From Rhizobiaceae bacterium (GTDB taxonomy: Bacteria > Pseudomonadota > Alphaproteobacteria > Rhizobiales > Rhizobiaceae), in NCBI GenBank assembly GCA_014380965.1, contig JACMIV010000234.1, positions 1 to 7,367 on the forward strand: 7,367 nt of DNA. The letters are read 5' to 3'. Shown one piece after another: positions 1 to 5,760 of the stretch; position 1 is the stretch's first letter; every line of letters starts with the position of its first letter. The position numbers were made by a program, and so were the translations under genes. The notes beneath the pieces are model-generated. The model saw only the letters and a list, made by a program, of their open reading frames with translations. It had not been told where the DNA came from and searched no databases.

Positions 1-3000
1 TATCTCGGTGCAGAGGCACAAAGGAAGATCGTTTCGCTCTTTCATTTTGCGCTGAATGCGGACGGTATTCTCCTTCTCGGCAGCTCCGAAACGGCGGGGG
101 ATCTCAAGGGACGTTTCGAGGTCATCTCGAAACAGGAACGAATGTATCGGCACGTCGGGCCGCCGAGACCTGCAGATGTAGGCTTCTCGATGCGGTACGA
201 TGAAGGAATACCGACCTCCGCGTCATCCCTTGCCAAGGTCAAAACCGTGCCCCGCGAAACGATGCTCGCCGACCTCTGCCGACAGCTTCTGGCCGACGCC
301 TACGCACCTGCAGCGGTGCTGATCGACCGCAGCCACGAGATCCTCTACTCCATGGGACCGACGCATCGCTATCTTCACATGGCGAAGGGCGTTCCCACGC
401 GCGAGCTGGTCGCCATGACGGCGCCCGAGCTTCGCGCCGGACTGAAGTCGGCACTGCGGAAGGTGAAGGCCTCGGAGCCGCGGGTCGTCTCCCACGGCAT
501 CAAGATGACGATCGCGGAGCATGTCGCCATCGTCGTCATCGACGTCCGGCGTGTGGCGATGGAGGGTGAGGAAGTCTTTCTCGTCTGTTTCGTGGAGGAG
601 CCCTTTCAGGATCATGAGACGGAGGGAAAGCCTCTTCCGGCCAGGGGTGGTCGGCGCCTCGCGGATCTGGAACGGGAACTCGAAATCGCTCGGTCCGAGT
701 TGAGGGACATATCCCGCGATCTCGAACTTTCGAACGAGGAGCAGCGGACGATCAACGAGGAGGCCCTGTCCGTCAACGAGGAATACCAGTCGACGAACGA
801 GGAACTCCTGACCTCCAAGGAGGAGCTGCAGTCCCTCAACGAAGAACTGACTGCGCTGAACGGCCAGCTCCAGGAGACTCTCGAACGACAAAGGACGACG
901 TCGGACGATCTGCAGAACGTCCTGTATTCGACCGATGTCGCCACCCTCTTCCTCGATATCGATCTCAACATCCGCTTCTTCACGCCGGCGACAAAGTCGC
1001 TCTTCCGCGTCATTCCCGGCGATGTGGGGCGCCCGTTGGCCGACCTCGCCTCGTTGGCTTCCGATGCGAACCTACCGCTCGATGCCCGTGCGGTTCTTCG
1101 CACCTTGGTCCCGATCGACCGTGAGGTCGAAGTTCCCGGCGCATCCTGGTTCAACCGGCGGATTCTCCCCTATCGGGCGCATGACGACGGCGTCGAAGGC
1201 GTCGTCATCACCTTTACCGACATCACAGACCGGAAACTCGCCGCAACCGCTCTGGAGGCGGCGAGACGCGAGGCAGATCGGGCGAACCTCGCGAAATCAC
1301 GCTTTCTCGCCGCGGCGAGCCACGACCTCCGTCAGCCGCTGCAGTCGCTGGTGCTGCTCCAGGGCCTTCTTGCGAAGACGGTCGATGGAGATGCGGCACT
1401 GCAACTCGTCACCCGCATGGATCACACGCTCGGTGCGATGTCTGGGATGTTGAACACCCTTCTCGACATCAAGCAGATCGAGGCCGGCGTCGTCCGCCCG
1501 GACGTTTCCGACTTCGCCATCGATGGGATTCTCGAACGCCTGCACGAGGAGTTCGCGTATCAGGCGGAATCGCAGGGGCTGGATCTGAGGAGGGTGCCTT
1601 GCAGCGCCCATGTCCGCAGCGATCCGGCTCTGCTCGAGCAGATGATGCGCAACCTCGTTTCGAACGCCCTCAAGTACACCAAGCATGGCAAAGCGCTGAT
1701 CGGATGCCGCCGGCGCGCCGGTGTACTGCACATCGAAGTCTGGGACACCGGACTCGGCATCGCGGAGCATGAACTCCAGGCGATCTTCGAGGAATATCAT
1801 CAGGTCGCCAATCCGGCGCGTGAACGGAGCAGGGGCCTGGGCTTGGGTCTTCCGATCGTGCAGCGACTGGGCCAGCTCCTCGAACACAAGATCCGCGTCC
1901 GCTCGACGCACGGGAAAGGCTCGGTCTTTCTCGTCGAGGTCCCGCTCGCCCATCACCACGCGCCGTCATCGCCCATCGAACCCCTCGTCTCGGTGAAGAT
2001 GATGGACGGCGGGGGTGCTGCCGCCGGTACCATCCTCGTCGTCGAAGACGATCCCGACATCAGGGACCTTTTGCAACTGCTTCTGTCCGCCGAAGGCTAT
2101 GGGGTGACGGTGGCGGCCGGCGCGAGCGAAGCGGTCGCCGCCGTCGCAGCGGAGCAGGACAAGCCGACGCTCCTCCTCGCCGACTACAATCTTCCAGGCG
2201 GGATGGACGGGCTGGAAATGGCGGCGAGGCTGCGGACGATGGTGGGTGGCCACCTTCCCGCGATCATCCTGACCGGGGATATCTCGACCCGTTCGCTGCA
2301 GCAGATCGCGCACGACGGATGCGCGCAGCTCAACAAGCCCGTCAAGCCGAAAGAGTTGTTTCGCCTCATCCGCAGGCTCCTCTTGCCTGCGGCGTCCCCG
2401 ACATCATCACCGGCAGACGAACCTTTCGCTCGAGATGACGAGCCGATCCGGCCGGTGGTGTTCGTCGTCGACGACGACGAGGACGTGCGGGAAGCCATAC
2501 GGTGCGTACTCGAGGCCGATGGCCGGGTTGCCGAGCTTTACGCCACCTCTGAAGCCTTCCTCGGCGCATACCGCGATATCCCCGGATCGTGTCTTCTCGT
2601 CGACGCCTATCTTCCCAGGATGAGCGGGCTCGACCTTCTCCGGAAGCTGCGCCACGAGCATCCCCGTCTGCCGGCCATCATGATCACCGGCAGCAGCGAC
2701 GTCTCGACGGCGGTCACGGCGATGAAGGCAGGCGCCTCGGATTTCATCGAGAAACCGATCAGTGGAAACGGTCTCCTCGCAAGCCTCGATCTGGCTCTCG
2801 AACGGTCTCGTGATGGAGACAAATCAGTTGCCCGGCAGGGCGCGGCGGCGGCCCAGCTTGTTAGCCTGACGCCGCGTCAGCGCGAAATCATGGATCTCGT
2901 CCTCTCCGGCCATCCCAGCAAGAACATTGCGGCCGATCTCGGTATCAGTCGGCGGACCGTCGAGAACCATCGTGCTGCGATCATGACGAAGACAGGATCG

Positions 3001-3066
3001 AAATCACTGCCCGAACTCGTACGACTTGCACTCCACGCGAACGTCAGCGGTGACACGGCTGAGTAG
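1..3066 (+). CDS. CheR-PAS-histidine kinase-REC-REC-LuxR fusion protein, 5' end outside window
   Basis: The reading frame is open from base 1 to TAG at 3064-3066, so the gene starts upstream; the ATG at 142 is internal. Numbering visible residues from base 1: 1-52 is the end of a CheR methyltransferase domain (FHFALNADGILLLGSSE, then a GRFEVI/RMYR ending). About 85-205 resembles a degenerate PAS domain, 218-300 is a coiled coil, and 303-411 is a PAS domain ending TDITDRK. The kinase core has the H-box SHDLRQP with phospho-acceptor His441, N-box Asn555, G1 DTGLG 582-586 and G2 GLGLGL 612-617. Receiver 1 has acidic residues 682-684, Asp728 and Lys779. Receiver 2 is FixJ-like, with Asp824-826, Asp868, Thr896 and Lys918 in MKAGASDFIEKP. 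A LuxR/GerE helix-turn-helix spans 956-1012 (LTPRQREI, ISRRTVENHR). All phosphorelay residues are present, so it is probably an active cytoplasmic kinase with its own transcriptional output. By analogy with CheB-CheR fusions, a CheB domain may lie upstream (inference). Confidence 0.93.
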   Translation, partial: YLGAEAQRKIVSLFHFALNADGILLLGSSETAGDLKGRFEVISKQERMYRHVGPPRPADVGFSMRYDEGIPTSASSLAKVKTVPRETMLADLCRQLLADAYAPAAVLIDRSHEILYSMGPTHRYLHMAKGVPTRELVAMTAPELRAGLKSALRKVKASEPRVVSHGIKMTIAEHVAIVVIDVRRVAMEGEEVFLVCFVEEPFQDHETEGKPLPARGGRRLADLERELEIARSELRDISRDLELSNEEQRTINEEALSVNEEYQSTNEELLTSKEELQSLNEELTALNGQLQETLERQRTTSDDLQNVLYSTDVATLFLDIDLNIRFFTPATKSLFRVIPGDVGRPLADLASLASDANLPLDARAVLRTLVPIDREVEVPGASWFNRRILPYRAHDDGVEGVVITFTDITDRKLAATALEAARREADRANLAKSRFLAAASHDLRQPLQSLVLLQGLLAKTVDGDAALQLVTRMDHTLGAMSGMLNTLLDIKQIEAGVVRPDVSDFAIDGILERLHEEFAYQAESQGLDLRRVPCSAHVRSDPALLEQMMRNLVSNALKYTKHGKALIGCRRRAGVLHIEVWDTGLGIAEHELQAIFEEYHQVANPARERSRGLGLGLPIVQRLGQLLEHKIRVRSTHGKGSVFLVEVPLAHHHAPSSPIEPLVSVKMMDGGGAAAGTILVVEDDPDIRDLLQLLLSAEGYGVTVAAGASEAVAAVAAEQDKPTLLLADYNLPGGMDGLEMAARLRTMVGGHLPAIILTGDISTRSLQQIAHDGCAQLNKPVKPKELFRLIRRLLLPAASPTSSPADEPFARDDEPIRPVVFVVDDDEDVREAIRCVLEADGRVAELYATSEAFLGAYRDIPGSCLLVDAYLPRMSGLDLLRKLRHEHPRLPAIMITGSSDVSTAVTAMKAGASDFIEKPISGNGLLASLDLALERSRDGDKSVARQGAAAAQLVSLTPRQREIMDLVLSGHPSKNIAADLGISRRTVENHRAAIMTKTGSKSLPELVRLALHANVSGDTAE
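733..870 (+). repeat. Heptad repeat (N/K-E-E every seven residues) in the signalling coiled coil
   Basis: Within the kinase fusion the triplet Asn-Glu-Glu recurs exactly every seven residues, at visible residues 245, 252, 259, 266 and 280. Lys-Glu-Glu stands at 273 and a degenerate Asn-Gly-Gln at 287. At DNA level this is a 21-base period with recurring aacgagga. The segment links the upstream PAS-like region to the second PAS domain and is best read as a dimeric signalling helix. Similar NEEL/KEEL repeats are a known hallmark of CheB-CheR-PAS fusion proteins, so the element is a conserved family trait rather than a recent expansion. Confidence 0.85.
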
Positions 3067-3304
3067 ATTCCGATCCTGACGACACGGACTCGCGCCGGTA
3101 TTGTCGCCTGACTCTTACCTTGGACGATCCTTCACGCACCTGCCGTCACGGCGATGGTGCGATTAAGACTTCGCAACGTCGATACGAGCCCTTGCGAATG
3201 CCGATGAGTCCCGTTTGGCCTTGGACGGCGCCCCGCGTCCCGTACGAACGTGATGGCACCTTGCCGGACTTGCTTCCGACCTATCGTGCAGGAAAGCCAG
3301 GCCT
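3067..3304. other. Spacer between kinase gene and CoA-binding remnant
   Basis: No coding region is recognised on either strand: the short open frames here have no family-like motifs and look like shadows. No strong intrinsic terminator follows the kinase stop codon; only a weak 5-bp pairing (CGACA 3080-3084 with TGTCG 3102-3106) was seen. A second weak 5-bp hairpin lies at 3223-3240. No convincing FNR/FixK, NifA or sigma-54 site was found by eye. The promoter of the downstream cluster, if it still has one, should lie here. Confidence 0.5.
3290..3296 (+). promoter_or_regulatory. Ribosome binding site supporting the TTG start at 3305
   Basis: AGGAAAG lies 8 bases before the TTG at 3305. In this frame there is a stop codon at 3251-3253 and no ATG or GTG between it and 3305. 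The Rossmann-like CoA-binding domain begins about 14 residues later, as in intact family members. This makes TTG the most likely original start. Confidence 0.5.
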
Positions 3305-3739
3305 TTGTCCGTCCGCAATCTCGAAGCTCTTCTAAACCCATCGACGATCGCGCTGATTGGAGCCAGCAACCGGCCCAATTCAGTCGGCTCCGTTCTCGCG
3401 AAAAACTTGCTGGACACCGGCTTCGCCGGGCCGATCCTGACGGTCAATCCGAACGAGCGGGCCATTAGGTCGACGCTCAACTATCGTTCGGTCGACGAAC
3501 TGCCTCTGGTTGCCGATCTAGCGGTCATCAGTACTCCCGCACCCGCCGTGCCTGCGCTGATCGAGGTCCTCGGTGCGCGCGGATGCCGTGCGGCAGTCGT
3601 GATTGCCGCAGGTTTCGGCGAGGGACGGGGTGGGGAGGGCGAAGAGCTTCGAAGAGAAACCGGGGGCGAAGAGGTGCCCTCGGAAACCTCGGCGCGCGCT
3701 CAAGGCGACGCATTCAATCCTATCGGGACACCGACATGA
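3305..3739 (+). pseudogene. Truncated ADP-forming acyl-CoA synthetase / Pat-like protein, CoA-binding domain only
   Basis: The 144-residue frame starts at TTG and ends at TGA 3737-3739. Residues 8-106 match the N-terminal CoA-binding Rossmann domain of ADP-forming acetate-CoA ligases and Pat-type protein acetyltransferases: LLNPSTIALIGASNRPNSVG at 10-28, AGPILTVNPN at 41-50, DLAVISTPAP at 71-80 and AAVVIAAGFGE at 96-106. Intact proteins of this family have several hundred more residues (CoA-ligase and ATP-grasp domains, sometimes a GNAT domain). Here similarity stops around residue 106-117, before the usual VGPNCLG motif, and the last roughly 27 residues are Gly/Glu-rich and unrecognised. None of the catalytic parts (phospho-histidine, ATP-grasp) is present, so the product cannot perform ligase or acetyl-transfer chemistry. 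Its stop codon overlaps the cytochrome start as ATGA. It is most likely a deletion remnant; a stand-alone CoA-binding protein is possible but less likely. Confidence 0.75.
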
Positions 3740-4062
3740 TCCACATCACGCGACGATGGCTGCTCATCACGGTGACGACTTCGGCGATGGGCTCGGCCCA
3801 AGCTGCCGACATCGCCGCGGGCCGGGCGCTGGCACAGGTCAACTGCGCACGGTGCCACGCGATCGGTCCCGACGGAGAGAGCCCGTTTGCGGGCGCCCCG
3901 GCGTTCCGGACACTGCATGAAAGGTATCCCGTGAGATCGCTGGAGGAGGCTCTCAGCGAGGGGATCATCGTCGGGCACTCTGCCATGCCTCAGATCGCCT
4001 TCGAGCCCATGGAGATCGCCGACCTCGTCGCCTACCTCGAAAGTCTGGAACCCGCGCAATGA
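3736..4062 (+). CDS. Small secreted class I c-type cytochrome
   Basis: This 108-residue protein has a Sec signal peptide: Arg-Arg at 6-7, hydrophobic core 8-18 and predicted cleavage after AQA at 21-23. One haem-attachment motif CARCH follows at 37-41 with His41 as proximal ligand. A likely distal ligand is Met84 in HSAMPQI, followed by a C-terminal helix (IADLVAYLESLEP) typical of class I cytochromes c. It should be a periplasmic single-haem electron carrier of about 85 residues when mature; its redox partners cannot be told. The ATG at 3736 is chosen because it places the signal peptide at the very N-terminus, although the frame is open upstream to at least 3583. No strong Shine-Dalgarno precedes it, but the ATG overlaps the preceding TGA, so translation may be coupled. 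All key residues are intact, unlike both neighbours. Family assignment is secure; the in vivo role is not. Confidence 0.88.
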   Translation: MIHITRRWLLITVTTSAMGSAQAADIAAGRALAQVNCARCHAIGPDGESPFAGAPAFRTLHERYPVRSLEEALSEGIIVGHSAMPQIAFEPMEIADLVAYLESLEPAQ

Positions 4063-4109
4063 CGGCACCGGGATCGCGATCGTCCGGTCTCGGCGCTGGC
4101 AGGACATGA
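4059..4109 (+). other. 16-codon ORF bridging the cytochrome and the SulP remnant
   Basis: An ATG at 4059-4061 overlaps the cytochrome stop (ATGA 4059-4062). Its frame runs 16 codons to a TGA at 4107-4109, which itself overlaps an ATG of the SulP frame (ATGA 4106-4109). The peptide has no recognisable features. It may be chance, a coupling mini-ORF, or the fused ends of an internally deleted gene. There is no direct evidence for translation. Confidence 0.2.
4067..4088 (+). other. Hairpin just after the cytochrome stop codon
   Basis: ACCGG at 4067-4071 pairs with CCGGT at 4084-4088, and GAT at 4072-4074 pairs with ATC at 4079-4081. This leaves a 4-base CGCG loop and a 2-base bulge (GT, 4082-4083). 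The stem begins 5 bases after the cytochrome stop. There is no following T-run, so it is not a standard intrinsic terminator. It could stabilise the upstream mRNA end or be incidental in GC-rich DNA. Confidence 0.3.
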
Positions 4110-4492
4110 AAGTCATGCAAGGCAAGCACGGCAAGCCGTCGTTCCGCGATCTGTTCACCCCGAAACTCGTGACCGTCCTGCGCGAAGGCTAGGGTCTGCC
4201 GGAGATCAGGGCGGACGTCGTTGCGGGTCTGACGGTCGCGATAAGCGCCCTTCCGCTTTCGATGGCGATCGCGATCGCCTCCGGCGTCTCGCCGGATCGC
4301 GGGCTCTATACGGCGATCGTCGGTGGCTTTCTCGTCTCGGCCTTCGGGGGAAGCAGGTTCCAGATCGGCGGCCCTTCCGGCGCCTTCATCGTCCTCATCG
4401 CGGCTACGGTGGACCTTCACGGAATCGATGGCCTGATCCTCGCGACGCTTCTCTCCGGTCTGACCCTGCTCGTCGCCGGCCTGTTTCGCCTC
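4106..4492 (+). pseudogene. SulP-family anion permease, N-terminal remnant with an in-frame amber codon
   Basis: Frame 2 gives the start of a SulP (sulfate permease-like) transporter: KPSFRDLFTPKLVTVLREG, then TAG at 4190-4192, then GLPEIRADVVAGLTVAISAL, LSMAIAIASGVSPDRGLYTA, GGSRFQIGGPSGAFIVLIAA and ATLLSGLTLLVAGLFRL. Family members usually have an aromatic residue (REGY) where the TAG lies, so one substitution of a TAC or TAT codon explains it. Similarity ends at about 4492, after roughly 125 residues covering the first few membrane helices; intact SulP proteins have about 500-700 residues with 10-14 helices and often a STAS domain. The rest is absent, since ackA on the other strand begins at once. 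The original start could be ATG 4106 (ATGA overlap) or ATG 4115, which has AGGA 10 bases upstream. Either way, only about 25-28 residues are made before the stop. Non-functional with high probability. Confidence 0.87.
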
Positions 4493-4506
4493 CGAGAACC
4501 ACCATC

Positions 4507-5745
4507 TCACTTCCGAACTTTGAGAGAGATACGAGAAAGCATCTTTCTGGACGATGCTTCGGCAGGAATGCATGTGCCACCGCAAAGGCGTCTTGCGTCT
4601 TCGGCAATGACGATCTCTTCGTCCGCTGCGATCGCGACAGCCGTCACCTTGCTTCCATCTGTGGTGATAATCCCGGAGCCTCTCTCGTTCGCGGCCGGGT
4701 CGATCGCGACACCGAGCCAGACCAGCCGCTCGCAGACCAGCCGCCGCACCAGCGGCGAGTTCTCGCCGATGCCGCCGGTGAAGACGATGGAATCGAGACC
4801 CTCCAGCGTGTTCGCCATCGCGGCGGTCTCGCGAGCGACCCGGAAGGCGAAGAGATCGATCGCTTCCCGCGCCCTTGGGTCATCACTGCTGGAAAGGACA
4901 CGAATGTCCGCGGAGAGACCCGAGACCCCGAGCATCCCGGAGCGGCGGTAGAGCAGGTCCTCCAGATCGTCGTGCGACATCCCGTGCTCCTTCATCAGGA
5001 ACAACAGGACGCCGGGATCGAGGAGCCCGGGCCGCGTTCCCATCACGAGACCGTCCAGCGCCGAGAAACCCATCGTGGTGTCGACGCTGCGTCCGTCCCG
5101 CATGGCGCAGAGGCTGGCGCCATTGCCGAGATGGGCGACGACGACCTTTCGCCGTCCCGGCAGCATATCGGGCAGGCGGCTCGCGACATGGGCGTAGGAA
5201 AGGCCGTGGAAGCCGTAGCGGCGGATGCCCTCGTCCTCCAAGGCGGATGGAATGGCATATCGGCTGGCTGGCGGGACGATCGTACGGTGGAAGGCGGTGT
5301 CGAAGCAGCCGACCTGCGGCAGGTCGGGCCGGAGCTCGAGGATCGCCTCGATCGGCGCCAGGCTGCGAGGCTGATGGAGCGGCGCGAGCGGCGTCAGGCC
5401 CTTCAGCGCCGAGACGATGTCGACCGTTAGGCGGATGGAGTCCTGAAAATCGCGACCGCCATGGACGATCCTATGGCCGACTGCCACGAGATGATCGTCT
5501 CCGAGATGCGCTTCGATCCAGTCGAGGAGCCGCCGAAAGAGCGCGTCCGTCGAGCCCGCTTCACCACTCCAGTCTTCGTCCGCGAGCCGTGCCCCGTACC
5601 CATCCTTCGCGGTCATGCGCAGATCGTCGCCGACATCCTCGACTTCGCCCTTCACGCGGATCGCCAGGTTGCCGGACTCGGACGTATAGAGGCCGAATTT
5701 GATGCTCGACGAGCCGGCATTGAGCGTCAGGATCGCTTCCGGCAT
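4507..5745 (-). CDS. ackA: Acetate kinase
   Basis: This 412-residue protein catalyses acetyl phosphate + ADP to acetate + ATP (reversible) in the cytoplasm. The phosphate-binding N-terminus LTLNAGSSSIKFGLY (6-20) and the second family signature VGHRIVHGG (89-97, with active-site Arg92) are present. So are FDTAFH (148-153, catalytic Asp149), RYGFHGLS (176-183), HLGNGAS (205-211), MGTRPG (235-240, Arg238), FTGGIGEN (322-329) and the late acidic DEE (385-387). Length is close to the usual 390-400, but about 25 residues (from 388 on: basic, unrecognised) extend beyond the usual end. ATG at 5743-5745 is chosen because the family starts directly with this segment and GGAG lies 7 bases upstream. It is 13 bases downstream of xfp and supplied by it with acetyl phosphate; no phosphotransacetylase gene is in the window. 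The assignment is firm. Confidence 0.96.
   Translation of the reverse strand: MPEAILTLNAGSSSIKFGLYTSESGNLAIRVKGEVEDVGDDLRMTAKDGYGARLADEDWSGEAGSTDALFRRLLDWIEAHLGDDHLVAVGHRIVHGGRDFQDSIRLTVDIVSALKGLTPLAPLHQPRSLAPIEAILELRPDLPQVGCFDTAFHRTIVPPASRYAIPSALEDEGIRRYGFHGLSYAHVASRLPDMLPGRRKVVVAHLGNGASLCAMRDGRSVDTTMGFSALDGLVMGTRPGLLDPGVLLFLMKEHGMSHDDLEDLLYRRSGMLGVSGLSADIRVLSSSDDPRAREAIDLFAFRVARETAAMANTLEGLDSIVFTGGIGENSPLVRRLVCERLVWLGVAIDPAANERGSGIITTDGSKVTAVAIAADEEIVIAEDARRLCGGTCIPAEASSRKMLSRISLKVRK
4537..4559 (-). terminator. Perfect 7-bp hairpin inside the ackA 3' extension
   Basis: AAGCATC (4537-4543) and GATGCTT (4553-4559) form a perfect inverted repeat around a 9-base loop. On the minus strand it is followed by TCTCGTATCTCTC, pyrimidine-rich but not a clean T-run. 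It lies within the unusual C-terminal extension of ackA, about 30 bases before the stop codon. It could be the original terminator of the xfp-ackA operon, read through after loss of an earlier stop, or it could be incidental. Terminator function is a weak inference. Confidence 0.3.
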
Positions 5746-5752
5746 CGTTCGG

Positions 5753-5760
5753 CTCCGCCT
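5753..5760 (-). promoter_or_regulatory. Ribosome binding site of ackA, overlapping the xfp stop
   Basis: On the minus strand AGGCGGAG lies in the gap between the genes, its first two bases being part of the xfp TAG. The GGAG core sits 7 bases before the ackA ATG. The overlap of stop codon and ribosome binding site supports translational coupling and confirms the start at 5745. Confidence 0.7.

Noticed and set aside
142..244. ATG at 142 as the true start of the kinase gene
   Set aside because: The same frame is open to base 1 and encodes a clear CheR C-terminus across the ATG, so this methionine is internal.
223..1154. Long minus-strand frames opposite the kinase gene
   Set aside because: They are shadows of a high-GC gene with strong third-position bias, and have low-complexity sequence and no recognised domains.
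3254..3273. Sigma-54-like promoter (TGGCAC followed by TTGC) before the CoA-binding remnant
   Set aside because: TTGC occurs 1 and 10 bases after TGGCAC, not the required 5, so the -24/-12 spacing is wrong.
3120..3335. Short plus-strand frame in the spacer (71 codons)
   Set aside because: No ribosome binding site, no recognisable domain, and it overlaps the start of the better supported CoA-binding frame.
4265..4278. 14-base perfect palindrome GCGATCGCGATCGC
   Set aside because: It encodes the conserved Ala-Ile-Ala-Ile-Ala run of SulP with common GC-rich codons, so it is explained by coding; one copy only.
4262..4951. A 229-residue frame starting inside SulP and running antisense to ackA
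   Set aside because: Only the first about 77 residues resemble SulP; the rest is the ackA antisense strand and has no membrane segments or family motifs. It is a chance open frame across the junction.
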